This document shows positions 1 through 11,990 of a stretch of 64,000 nt of DNA, piece by piece (position 1 is the stretch's first letter; every line of letters begins with the position of its first letter). Origin of the DNA: Ischnura elegans (Eukaryota > Arthropoda > Insecta > Odonata > Coenagrionidae). The translations under genes and the position numbers were made by a program. Below the pieces are notes generated by a model. That model did no database searches and was not told where the DNA came from. It was given only the letters and a program-made list of their open reading frames with translations. The stretch spans positions 40,157,644 to 40,221,643 of the forward strand of contig NC_060251.1 of the NCBI RefSeq assembly GCF_921293095.1, written 5' to 3'.

Positions 1-1613
1 TATCGAGACTTGGATATGGACACAGAAGTTTATTGTCTTCTTTTTAGTTGGCTAGAAAAACTTTGTTTTTAATTTATAAAATTATTTCAAATCAGCTTTG
101 CATCAGATTAATTACTCATGTAAAAACTACTAACAGTTTTTATTTAATGGATAAAATATCAACATATAAAACGTCAGGGTGGCAGAGTGTTACATTTTAT
201 TAAGGTACAATCATTAAAACCTTTAGGTAGGCTTAGGTTGTTTTCTTCAATTTGGTGAGGAAATAAAAATTTAATCCTAGGACTTGAGTGTTCCCGATAA
301 ATAGCTCATTAAATTCAGTTAAAACTACACTATTTAGTTCGACTTCCAATTTTTCATTCATAAAATTTGTCCGGATTGAAATATCGTTAATATATCCCCT
401 TAGTAAGTCATGTTCTGAAACTATATTCTTTTTGTGTGAAAGACTTTTAACTGATCGATAACAGGCAAGGTTATTATTCTTGTTATGATTGTGTAATTTA
501 TATTTAAGATTTCTGGAATTCTAAGCAGACCATAGATTAAAATATGTAGGGAAAATGCTTAGCTAATTGTATTTGCTCTCACCACAAAATGTCAAGAAAT
601 AGATGATGCAAATGAATGCCTGGGACTTAAATTTATCGTTCGCACGGGCAGACAGGACTGCTGTCAAAAAAACAAGTAACCCCGTGGAAGCACGATGTGT
701 GCATCACATTTAGGCCATGCGGGTTAACGTGATTTATATTCGTGTCGTTTTCAAAGTCATTTATTTACGGGCTAACCTTGAAAATACTCTTTCTAAAGTT
801 TATGTTTCCATTAAAAAAGCTTCCTCCGCAACGCAGAATTCAATCAGGACCCTTTGGACCACGGTATTGCCAATATTTTGCGGTGCTTGAAAAAGACCCA
901 CTTTTCCGACTTACTCACTGTCATGTGTTCCCATGCTATCGTATATCTCGTCACCATTTTTCCAGCAGTTGAAAATTTTAAGAGCTGTTGTACTCTCGCC
1001 ATTCACGCGTGTGTATGTTTCATGGCCTGCTGCTGCTTTTTTTAAACTCAGATGCCTGAAATGGCTTTTTAGAGCGAGTCCATGTTTGGAGAAGAAAATC
1101 CAGGCTGTAATTTGTGTTTTGCCTGCGGACAATCCTGTTTTGTCAAATTCTCGTTGGATATTGTCCCGTGAGATAATTAAGTACTTGAAGCTTGTAGCGT
1201 GTACAATCAAGGTTGAGGAAGAATTTTTCTCAGAATTGCTTTATTCAAAAAATCTGCGTTTTATTTTTCAATGGAAAGGGGCTTGATAAATATTAAATAA
1301 TAAAGGGGAAATCATGAATTTTGGGGCTTTTTATAGGTCCTCAAATCCATTCTTCATTTCGCCTACCTCCTTTCAAAAGCTTTACGCCAATAGGTTTTTA
1401 CCATGCGTCACGACTAATATCTTTCTTCTCTCCATTACATGAGCTCCCGATATTTTTCATTTATATGTTTACATTATATTAGATTTTCTATTCTCGATAT
1501 ATCCTTATATTTCATGCTAAAATATTCATTTTTTAAGTAAAGACTTATTTGAAATGGTGTTTACTCGTAAAAGTTAAATGTTAAGATATAATTAATCATT
1601 TTTGATTGGATAT
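1..1613. other. Intergenic, nothing recognised
   Basis: AT-rich DNA. Overlapping frames at 742-1286 on both strands look like chance openings: they have no domain, no splice-consistent partner and different frames in the same place. Confidence 0.5.
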
Positions 1614-1625
1614 TCTCAAGATTCA

Positions 1626-1836
1626 TGCGATGGTGGTTGACGTAACATGGTGAAACTCCTTCATGATGCACAAAGGTTAAGAAAAGACTTAGCTGTTTCA
1701 CAAAATAAAATATATTTGCGACCGGTTTCGATACAGCGTATCATCATCTGGCCAGATGGCGATACGCTGTATCGAAACCGGTCGCAAATATATTTTATTT
1801 TGTGAAACAGCTAAGTCTTTTCTTAACCTTTGTGCA
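1626..1836. mobile_element. Foldback insertion with 12 bp target duplication, Penelope-like architecture
   Basis: TCTCAAGATTCA occurs at 1614-1625 and again at 1837-1848, bounding a 211 bp insertion. The insertion starts with a 39 nt single-copy lead. A near-perfect palindrome follows (about 1665-1838, centre between 1751 and 1752). On the minus strand, 1750-1725, the arm reads CAGATGA, a GATAC-GCT-GTATC hairpin, then GAAAC. This resembles the core of a type I hammerhead ribozyme, though the first box differs from the canonical CTGATGA by one base. Penelope-like retroelements are known to carry such ribozymes in inverted pseudo-LTRs; the assignment here is inferred. Confidence 0.6.
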
Positions 1837-1848
1837 TCTCAAGATTCA

Positions 1849-4369
1849 GTTTTTCTTTGCCAGTTCTTTAATTAACTCAAGCCCAATGTAGAAAGTAGCT
1901 GGTGAGCTGGTGTTTAAAACCTTAACTTTACTACTGGGGAATTTATAAATAACATTGCCTTAATAAATTGAAGACAAATACCACATGGGCTAAAACCGAA
2001 TCTTTTTCTGTGATGAAATGATATTTGGTTCATGTTTTACATTTCATTCATTTGTTCGTTTTTCACTACATATTTAGGTTAATTTGTAGGTTACATTTTT
2101 AAGTGTCCCCTTCCGCGGACGCTTAAAAATAGACAAGATTTTTAATAGGGTTATCATTACATTTTTTTGTTTTGTTTATTGCGGAGTCTCAATCATTTAA
2201 TGTCGTAGTAATAACTTTCATGTTAAAATGAAGATAATATTTCGTACAGTAATGGGGAACATGCGCAATTTTTTTAAAGGCTCTGCAATAAGAAATTCCC
2301 TACCTCAAATGAACTCTTCCAAAATTTCACGGGTGGTCAATGTTTTTTATCTGAGTTATGAGTTTTTAAAAATTATTTTTCTTCGTCGGCTGCTTCAAAA
2401 CACGACGTCATCGGAGCGTGCGCGCATTACGTCAAGGCACGATATCCACTGATGACAGACTGAGGAAGTGGATAGAAAATTGGTCGATTTAGGGGCTCAA
2501 ACGCAAATTTGGCGAAAATAATTGCAGTTTTAACGTCGAACAACAGATTGTGAATATGTTGGGTTGCCAGGGTGTTGTTGAATTAATAAAAGGGATTGTT
2601 TGGGGAGACTTGGAAAGGTTATAAAGCTCATATATTTGGAAGCGTAAGAAAATTGTCTATTCAATGAGACTTATTGTTAGTAGCATGATTAACAGATTTC
2701 AATCATGTTTCCTATTGTTTCATTGTGTTTTTAATCTCAAATATGAGAAGATCGTTTATCTGCAAGACCTTTGTAAACCCCCATCCTCCAGGATAAAGTC
2801 ATGGATCCGCCCTAACTGGCCTCCCTACATGAAGGGTACACATTACGCAAGCATGCGCCATATCCCGGCTGTAATCTCATCTTTCTAAATCAATCCTTGG
2901 GATTTTTGTCGAATTGACGAAAATTCACCTCAGTGTCTCTTTTTGGAATAATATTTTTGAGAATTTTTCCTCATACTCTTTTATCGTTTAGTGGACTCAA
3001 TACAAATTCTCAACACTTTAGAATATGAGTGGGTTTAATTATAAAGTATAATTTTTTGTTTAAAATGATTTGAGGCAAATTTTAAATAGGGATTCTATTA
3101 GGAATAATGAGAATAAATTGTGTGTAATATCCGTATTTTCTTAATTTTTTACTTTTACCAAAATAATTGCATATATAAAATAGAAAAATATTTACCAAAG
3201 CCGACAACATGTTTCTGTCATTTTATGGGAATCCCAAAGGTACAGCTGTCAGCCAAACAAATAGTATGAAATCTCACCAAGATGAATAAACAAATAATTG
3301 TGTCATCCCTTTGAAACTCGATTTAATTCACAATAACGCGGGATATCCGGCACTTCAATTATTCAAGTGGTCAGCAAAAATAATTTTAAAATCTCATTGC
3401 AATAGGCACAATTTCCATGTATATTGCATGGGATGTATTTTGAGCTATTGATGCAAAAGTGCCAGCCATAATTTATCTCGCCCTTTTTCATGCATAGGGC
3501 ACCTTTTGTTTGTATCGCCATATTTTACAATTTTCCGGTCATTCCTCCTTAGTTTTCTTCAAATAGCAGAAGGATCAGTTCATGAATTTCAGGGTTTACT
3601 TAGAGTGTTCTTTTTTTAGATTTATTTCAATGGTTTTCGGTATTTCCTCTATGCAAAGGTTGGACCTGTGGATGGTAGCGTTGTCCTTTAATAAACCAGT
3701 GAATTCCTCTCGTCTCTGGCGTCAAATGTGCTGGACTCTACCTTTCTATTTCCAACCTTCGGGCGGAAGTACTAATTTGTGAATGCCCCGCAGTGTTAGA
3801 TAGACGTTTTGAAGAACCAAATTATGCCATCTTCCTGATACTATGACTACAGGTTATGCAAAGAAACTGTTTTTTATCGTTCGGGAATTGCGTTATACAG
3901 TGAGTGCACTCATCGCTTGAGCATAAACATGCCCTTCGCTACTTTTCTTTGCAAAGAAAAAAACAGTTCCGCTGTGGAGGAACGATGTCTTTTTTGATTA
4001 GTCTAATTACTGCGCGGATCGAACTTTCGTCTTATGAGAAACACTGAGGTATATTCAGTAATTATTTTTAGCTCTTTCATGCATTTAATTCCTCAATGTA
4101 ACTCTTTAAATGTTGAATAACGTAGTTATCGAACTTGAGTGCTTAAAATTTTCGGAAGGTGACATCAAAATCAAATTCCATGGGCTAAATTTACTATCCA
4201 TTAAACTACATTTCATGGTACAATGTCTATAGCTTTACCTCATATTTTATGACTTTTTTTACATGTCAATGAACTTTTTACCCCACTAGTAAAGTTTGTA
4301 AACTCTTCTCCATGGACATTCTCTTTATTCCGCCTTAATATTACACCTACAAAGTATTAGCCTGGGTTC
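1849..4369. other. Intergenic, nothing recognised
   Basis: AT-rich with scattered short frames under 75 codons. No repeat or gene signal was noticed. Confidence 0.5.
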
Positions 4370-4377
4370 ATTCCATC

Positions 4378-4611
4378 CAGGGACGCCGACTTACAAAAAA
4401 TATTGGGGGAGCCCAAACCGGGGATATTGCCCCGGGAAATTTTAGAAGTAGTGACTTTTAAGTTATTTTTAGCATTTAAGAAGAGTCATATGATCAACAT
4501 CAGAACCCTGATAACTCGAATCTCGATATCTCGACATTTTTTCCTCACACCCATAACGAATTTTTGAGGGGGCTAGGGCCCCCTCAGGCCCCCTTGGAGT
4601 CGGCGCCACTG
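4378..4611. mobile_element. hAT-type MITE with perfect 8 bp target duplication
   Basis: ATTCCATC flanks both sides (4370-4377 and 4612-4619). The 234 bp element has imperfect inverted ends, CAGGGACGCCGAC against CAGTGGCGCCGAC. CAG-start ends with an 8 bp duplication are typical of hAT elements. Near the right end is the GGGGGCTAGGGCCCCC segment common in such MITEs. There is no coding capacity. Confidence 0.85.
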
Positions 4612-4619
4612 ATTCCATC

Positions 4620-7381
4620 CTTCCTTGCACCTTTGTTGCATCGTTTAAGTGGGAAACTCATGAGCCGCATTCTGCATGCTCGGAGAGTAATATGGTTTTA
4701 GTAGATGTTTCGATCGCCGGGAATCGTGACTTCACTTCATTAGAACGCTTTAACTGAATCATGGTGCTCGCTCATATCCGGACGTCTCCTCTTTATTGAG
4801 TCAAATAAACATGAAGGTTATGGAGTACAAAGAATCGTTCTATTCAGAGTGAATTCCTGAAAATTAATGGATTGGAAAGTTTTCCGCAGGATTAGAGGAA
4901 AGGTACAGAAAGCGTGGAAAATCTCGGAGAAAGGATGGCCTTTGAGGGAAGATCCCTTCTCCTGAAGCGTCCAACCGCGAAGGGAAAATTGGGAAAAGCA
5001 TCAGGGGTCCAATATTTGCCGTCAAAAGAACTTCCCAAGGTTGGAATGCTATTCATCTTCAGCCATTTAAAATTTGGTAGGTGTTTTGTATACTTCTGAC
5101 AGGAAAATTGTTAGGTTTGAAAAAATAGGAAATTGGAATAGGCTGCACAAAAATAGCTTACGTAAATGCAATTATGAATAAAAAAAACACTAGGAGACAT
5201 CAAAGACTTTACTTGTCAAGAAATCATAATAACGACGGATAAGGAAGAGTTAGAGAAATGAAAATGAAAGTGATGATAACGAATATAACATTTACCCATA
5301 AATAATGTCTCATCACTAAAAACTATATCTAGGTTGTTACGAGAAAGGAGTTTGTGAATGCGCATCTTTCATTGTCTTCCTCTATGGGTAAAAGCTTAGA
5401 ATATAGGAAAGTTAGGGGAAAGCAGGCTTAAATCATGTAAAAACTAGCATTTCAGGGTGATGCTCAAGATCTTTGAGACAAATATACCAATACATTGAGA
5501 GATAAAGAATTGAAACTTGGGAAAACTGTGGATAAGTATGAAAAGTACAATTTCACCAATGTCTGAACACATACCAGGGAATAAGAACATGATATAGACG
5601 ATATTACGTAATTGTTAGGTCAAACGTTGGTTTTGTTCCAAATCTTTTTTATTTTCTTTTACAGTGTCTTTTAGCCTTACTACTGCGAGCAACTTTCCTT
5701 TTTTTCTCTCCTCAACAATCCCCCCCTCTTTTCCAATCAAGATTTCCCTAACAACATCAACATCAATTATTAAGTATCAAGCGTTATAGAGTATTAGACG
5801 TTAAAAGATGTGGATAGTGAAGTTGATCTGATTTTCCGTACACAAAATTTGCATAAGGATTTGAACTTCACTATCTATCAGGAATGGATAATAATGGCAG
5901 AAAGTAAATCCCTCTTAACTACTGCTACAGATCAGTCTTAGGACTTTGATAACCGTGAAGATGTTTTAAAAGTGGAAAATGAAAGGTTTAGATGAAAAAA
6001 TGAAGCTGTGAGCTTCGTGCTTTCTCACCACGTAGTCCAGAAAGGTGAAATTGCCGTGAAACTCTTGCGTTTGCGGAAGGAATAATTGGTCAAAGCTCGG
6101 AGATCGTCGAGGCTGTCTAATGGGAGAACTTTGTGCCAGTGTTGAGAGTAAGTTTCCCCGCCGAAGTACAGTCCCGACGGTAGGGCAGTACCTATGGTAC
6201 TACTGGAGCTCAGAGAGGTTGAGTCGGGAATTAATTTCGTAAAATTTGATGAGTGAAGAGCAAATGGGTGCAAACTGCTGTTTCATACCCTTGCTCACGT
6301 TCATGTTATGGCTTATTAGGAATCCAATGCATGATGATTGCGTTTTAATTCTCCACGAATGAATCGGAGTTGGTTTTGGTGAAAAATGGAACTTTAAAAA
6401 AATATTTACATTTCTACTTTCTTGATCTTGCATATCATTTGATGGGAAGGAAGGAGGTTAGTAATGGCTTTAACATGAAGGGTTAATTAGTAAAAAAATA
6501 GATGATAGATTCATGGATGTTAATACGGCAGGCGTAAGTCAAGTCAAATAGTGAAGGTAGTTTCAAATTATTGGTTCGCGAGTACATATCCTGGAATGGT
6601 AGCTAAAAACGTCTGTCTATCGATTTGTTCTGTCACCTGTACAGTTTTTAATAGCACTATTAGGAATATTACACAGTATATTTTTGATTTCATCATAAAA
6701 ATATTTGTTGTTATTTTTAATGGGGGCATAATACATTTAACAATGCCCAAAGGATATTGATGAAGACACACATGATTGAAAAGATAGATAATAAGCTTTG
6801 CACACGAATTTATTTATTCTTGTCTTTGATTCTATCCTGGATCACTTCAATTTCAAGATCAGGGTTGCATCTGCCTTGCTGCATGCATCTTCATTTATTC
6901 TCAATGGAAAATGACTCGACGACGTGGATATATGCATACTTGAAGAACGAGGAAGCGTAGTGTTAAGAAAAACAGACACCCATAGTAAGGCATACGAAAT
7001 TAGTGGTGAAACTTTTCGACACCGTGCGGCTACTTCCTCATCCGATAAATTACCTTCTCATTTTCTTTTGCCAGCGAAGGTGCCAGACAGCGCCCACTCC
7101 GACCGAAGCAGTTCTGACTAATTGTGGCTTGTGGTGTGTGTCTGTATTTTTACGCAATGTTTCCTCGCTCGTCGGATATTTATTTTATTTTTATGTTTAT
7201 TTCCCGCACGAATATTACATCCATCCTGGTACACAGCAACGCAGGTCAGGCCCCATTGCGAAAGCCGAATACAACTGAATCTACGACTCTCACTACAAAA
7301 ATTACAGCAAAAATCCGATTAAAGACGGAGCGCGTGAGCCCACTTCCATTACGCTTTATGGCGAAAATCACACTGAAATAG
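4620..7381. other. Intergenic, no supported gene
   Basis: An 82-codon minus-strand frame (6273-6025) has ordinary-looking protein composition (TALPSGLYFGGETYSQHW) but no family match I can name and no partner exon. Three staggered plus frames at 7003-7381 overlap one another and are not supported. Confidence 0.4.
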
Positions 7382-7463
7382 ATCGATTCAGAGTCCTCTA
7401 TATTGCCATATAATAACTACAGAGTAGTGTTGAGAGAGCAATATAGAGGACTCTGGATCGATT
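7382..7463. repeat. Inverted repeat, 25 bp arms
   Basis: ATCGATTCAGAGTCCTCTAT at the left pairs with ATAGAGGACTCTGGATCGAT at the right, with one mismatch in 25 bp and a ~32 bp spacer. It may be the inner ends or tips of a small DNA element. Confidence 0.65.
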
Positions 7464-8238
7464 TGCCTTGTGGCGCCACTATGCGGCCAATGTTGGCGAT
7501 CGGATCAAATACGCGCCAAACGGCAGCAGGTGAAAGACTTTGGCCCATCATGAGCCTCCTGTAATGGAGTCCCCTTGATTTCCCGTTTTTGCCGTCTAAT
7601 ATTCATTTGTTTTAATTCGCATAGACAATAACGTCATGGCAAAATTAGCTGTTCCGGAACGCAATTTACTTAACTTTTTTTACACATGAAATATTAGTCT
7701 GTGTGTTTTTTATTACAAGTTATTATTTACATCTTATGAATTTTTTTTGTTACGAATGTATATATTTGAAATTTTTAGGCAAAAAAATTGATAAAATTGT
7801 TACTTGACTATTATGTCTTTTGTTAACCGGTGCCGGACTGCTCAAAGATAGTATAGAATAGAACGCTGCCATATTATAGTTGGTACCACGTTGGGCTATG
7901 GATTTTAGAATTAATGAATATGAAATATATGAATATGAATTCCATCCATTCCATGAATATGAAAGAGAATTGTACCTTTTCAACATTGGTTATTTTCATC
8001 ACCTCTGTAGTGAGTATGGGGTTTATTCGATATTTTTCCCTACACTCGCTCTCCAATAACAAACGCTCATTTATTCAAAAGATCGATGTTTATATATTAC
8101 ATTGTTAAACCTTTTTTTTTGGTCAAGTGTATATTTATTTTTCAACCAATAGCAAAATTTTGCGGCGTTTTCCTGTTTGGGAACATGCTTGAAAACGCAT
8201 TTAAAAATTTTTGCTCAGGTTTCCTTTCATAATATCTC

Positions 8239-8385
8239 CTTACCCAGACGGCACAGAATCCTCCGTATCTAATTCGTATGCAGATAGTATCCATTGTAGT
8301 ATCCACGAAAAGCGACGGAGCGGTAGTCAATGGATACTATCTGCATACGAATTAGATACGGAGGATTCTGTGCCATCTGGGTAAG
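8239..8385. repeat. Foldback element, 58 bp arms
   Basis: Arms 8239-8296 and 8328-8385 are inverted copies, differing by about one base (CAGACGG against CAGATGG), and enclose a 31 bp loop. The arm includes GCACAGAATCCTCCGTATC and CATACGAATTAGATACGG. No target duplication was confirmed. It could be a MITE or a solo foldback end. Confidence 0.75.
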
Positions 8386-10399
8386 TAGCGTCTAAGGCGA
8401 TAATTAGTGGACGCTTTGGATCATAATATAACACAATTGTGTGTGATAATAATGGAGGAGTTTAAAATTTTGTTTCATTAAAATAATATAATATTCATGT
8501 AAAGGATTTTATGGAAATTTTTTTGCGATGGAATGTTGTAAACCTTGCGATTTCTTCTGTGCGTCGCTCCCGAAAAAATCTCTGTGATGACCGTTGTAAC
8601 CCTATCTTTCGCGGCCATGTAAGGCCACGCTTTCGCTGCATTTTAATCGCCGAGGATACAATATCAGTCTTTTATTTTCCTAGATTATATCTAGGATTAA
8701 TCTTCTCTGTCGAATGCTATTCATAAGTTTATCATATTAACTTACCTTGCATTAATTATTCGTACTGCGTATCTGGAGAATCCCTAAATACTTTAAAACC
8801 TGCTTCCGAGCACTGACTAACTGACTGATTCGTTCAAAATTTTGGGGTGAACGAGAGGAGATACGACAAAGTCATAGAATCGATTCCTATACCTCTACAA
8901 TCATCTAAAACCCCAGGAAAAATTATCGGAAATAAACTCTAAATCGTCTATCTTTTTTAACCAAGCTAGGGTTAGCTATTACCGAAAAAAACGATCTTTA
9001 AGCGACAAACGGAAGAAAAAAGTTGTAAGAAGTGGCAGAGTGACCAGAAAAGGCCGCAGGAGAAAGCGAGTCTCTTTACTAAAACCATCTTGGAAATTCT
9101 TCAATGACTTCATATTATAATTTCCTTCAGTGGTATTTTTACGGCAATCTTATGAAACTCACTTCCAAATGATATAATCCCAAAGCATATTTCTTCCTGA
9201 GGGTTTTAAAATGTATTACCATTTATCAAGCATTTTAAAATTCGTGATTTGAGGCTTAGCTGTCCCAGTACAATAAATTTCAATGATGCTTCTAAGTTTG
9301 CAATACTGGCCTTACTTTAGGTATTATACTTTAATTAGGTATTCTTTATGATGTTCCATCGTGGTTTTATGTTGAATTTTTTTATTTTCTTTTTTGAAAT
9401 ACTAATTCTGTAGATCCTACTCAGTCATCAGCAAATGGTCTCTACTGGGTTGTTTTTGTTCTCCAAGTTCTTAAGGTGTCTTCTTCTTCTTCAACATATT
9501 TTAAATAAATATGATAAATTAGTAGGAAAGAATGTTATAAATTAAAAAAAAGTAGACTAGAGTAAATATAATTTGAATTTATGAGTAAAGTAAATGGATA
9601 AAAGATATCGGACATTTATTGTAACAATGTATTCTAATTCATATTCAAATTCACATTTTGCTATACATTAAAACTTTTCTCGGCATAAAATGGTTCAATT
9701 TAGGTTATTTTTATCATATATTGCATTGCTTTTTTGAATTTTCGAGTGAATGGCATTTAAAAGGGCAGAGGGATGTTTTCAGTCAGCAATGAACACGCTT
9801 GCGGAGCGTATTAAATCTGACCATTCGGAAACAATCAATGAGCTAAAACTCAACCACGATTTCTGACTGAAGTACCTCGCACAACAAAAAATCTATAAGG
9901 ATAAATCCGGGCAAACACCACGAACTCATTTTCTCGTAAACAACGTGGCTTCGGTCATAACCTTGTCAAACCAATGGACGAAAGGTTGGAAAGTAATTTT
10001 CATCTTCCCGCGCGGTGCGGAAGGAAAAAAAAAAGAAACGACTCACTAGAGGGAGAGGTCGGAGAGTTAAGTAGATTTTCTCCGAAAGGAACGCGGAGTA
10101 AACAGTTGGGGGGAACGGGGACACAAGTTAACGAACGCGTAAAAGTTACGCTCATCCGTCGCTTCTTCGGTGGGGATATATCTCCCGGCGCGGAGGGAAT
10201 ATTACCGCGGGGTCCCCGACGGAAATTACCCGGACGAGCGCCCTGCCAAGTCCCGTGGGGATGAACCCGGCCATAAATGAGTTAAGCGGGAACCGAGTTC
10301 GAGGCGGTCGTAGGAGCATTAGCCGTAAACGCCGCTTTCCCACCCCCTCAGCATTGGGTGCGAACGGAAACCGGAATGGAAAATTATGTTCGTTTGCTT
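8386..10399. other. Intergenic, nothing recognised
   Basis: Mostly AT-rich. From about 9960 to 10440 the sequence turns GC-rich with CpGs, giving opposing open frames (9974-10264 and 10403-10152). These look compositional. A promoter or CpG-rich exon cannot be excluded. Confidence 0.4.
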
Positions 10400-11990
10400 G
10401 CAAATGCCTCTCTCGCCTCCCCTCACAATAAACTTCGCTTGCCCCTCTCTTCGTCGTTTCGTTGGTGACCCGGGCCGAATGCTGTATTTGAGGGAATAGT
10501 TAAGGGGAACAATTTTATGCGGCTAGAGAAAGTCCTTGGCTATTCTGATTGTAGGCGAAATATCGCGTTTCTTATGAACCTAAAGTTGAGGCCAGCTTTT
10601 ATTCTGTGTCGGCTATTATAAAAGTGTTTGATATGGCACGTAGCAATCCATATGGTGTCTCCTGTGCTTAAAAATCTACGAATTACGGTTTAAATAACAT
10701 TTCCTCCAGGGCTAGTATTTTCGCAAGACTGTTTTAACAATAGCTTAATTAAGTTCTGTTTCTCTCCACAATAAACCTCGCATGCTCTTGTTCGTAGTTT
10801 TCTCGGTGACCGGAACCGTATGCTGTATTCGAGGGAGCAGTTAAGGGGAAGATTTTTATGCGACTAGAGAAAGCCCTGGGCTATTCCGATTGTAGGCGAA
10901 ATATCGCGTTTCTTATGAACCCAGAGTTGTGGCCAGCTTTTATTCTGTGTCGGCTTTTGTAAAAGTGTTTGATGTGGCCTGTTGGAATACATATGGTGTC
11001 TCCTATGCTTAAAAATCTACAAATTATGGTTTGATTAACAATTCCTCTAGGGCTAGTATTTTCTCAAGACTGTGTTAACGATGTCTTAAATAAGTTCTGT
11101 TTCTCTTCACAATAAACTTCGCATGATCTTGCTCGTAGTTTTCTCGGTGACCGGAACCGTATGCTTTATTTGAGGGAGCGGTTTCGGGGACGAATTTTAT
11201 GCAACACTAGAAAGTCCTTGGCTCAGCCGATACTAGGCGAATAATAGGCTGATGTCGCATTTCCTCCGCGCCCAGAGTTGTAGCCAAATTTTATTCTGTG
11301 CCAGTTATTGCGTAATTGTTCTATCTGACCAGTAGGATCCCAAATTAACATCTACAGCTGCCTACCACCCCGCAAGCTGCCTTAAAAGGCGTGTGGCAGG
11401 GGATGTTAGGACACCAGCCGTCTGCATATAAAAAGCGAATGCTCTTACAAAATTAAGACTAGCAGTCATTAAAGTCCTTTATGGTTCGGGGGAAAACGAA
11501 TTCCCACATCTATCCTTTAGGCAAAATATCTCTCTTAAATTATCGCTTCCGTCGAACCTGGAAATATAGTGGGGCTCTAATAATATGTTCTACGGGTCGC
11601 TCCTCCTCCTCCTTACATAAGATACCTCCTCTGCGTGAAAAAACTACGAATTCCGGATTAAAGACACGTCTCTTACCAAGCTAGAATATTCCCAAGACTG
11701 TGTTAACCGTAGCTTAATTAAGTTCTGTTTGCCTTCATAATAAACTTCGCCGGTCTCTCTCTCCATCATTTCGCTGTTGATCCGAACCGAATGCTGTATT
11801 TGAGGGAATAGGGGAAGAATTTTATGCGACAAGAGAAAGTCCTTCGCTCATCCGGTAGTAGGCGAATAATAGACTGATGTCTCTTTTCTTCCGCGCACAG
11901 AGTTGTAGCCTGACTGTAGTCTGTGTCGGCTATTACATAATTGTTAAATCTTACCTGTGTGTTTCACTGTGTTAACTATTGCCCAATTTC
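10400..11990. repeat. Decayed tandem array, ~342 bp unit, four copies
   Basis: ACAATAAACTTCGC-type anchors begin at 10425, 10768, 11109 and 11737. Each is followed by GTGACCGGAACCG, ATGCTGTATTTGAGGG, GGGGAAGAATTTTATGCG and AGAGAAAGTCCTTGGCT. The first steps are 343 and 341. The third is 628, which equals one unit plus the ~286 bp insertion described next. A further degenerate unit may lie at 12885-13060. Confidence 0.85.
11341..11617 (+). mobile_element. Dispersed ~280 bp repeat inserted in the 342 bp array, copy 1
   Basis: This begins with ACATCTACAGCTGCCTACCA and a hairpin-prone CCGCAAGCTGCCTTAAAAGG segment. It continues to GGAAATATAGTGG and TACGGGTCGCTCC. The complement of 40750-41017 has the same blocks in the same order. 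Array sequence resumes on its right (GATACCTCCTCTGCGTGAAA), so the borders are set by the interrupted unit. The element class is unknown; a retroelement fragment is possible. Confidence 0.7.

Noticed and set aside
911..1286. Overlapping frames of 99 and 117 codons on opposite strands
   Set aside because: They occupy the same DNA on both strands, have no recognisable domain and no splice context. Chance openings are more likely.
9974..10403. GC-rich opposing frames upstream of the 342 bp array
   Set aside because: High G+C lowers stop-codon frequency on both strands. No motif or partner exon was found.
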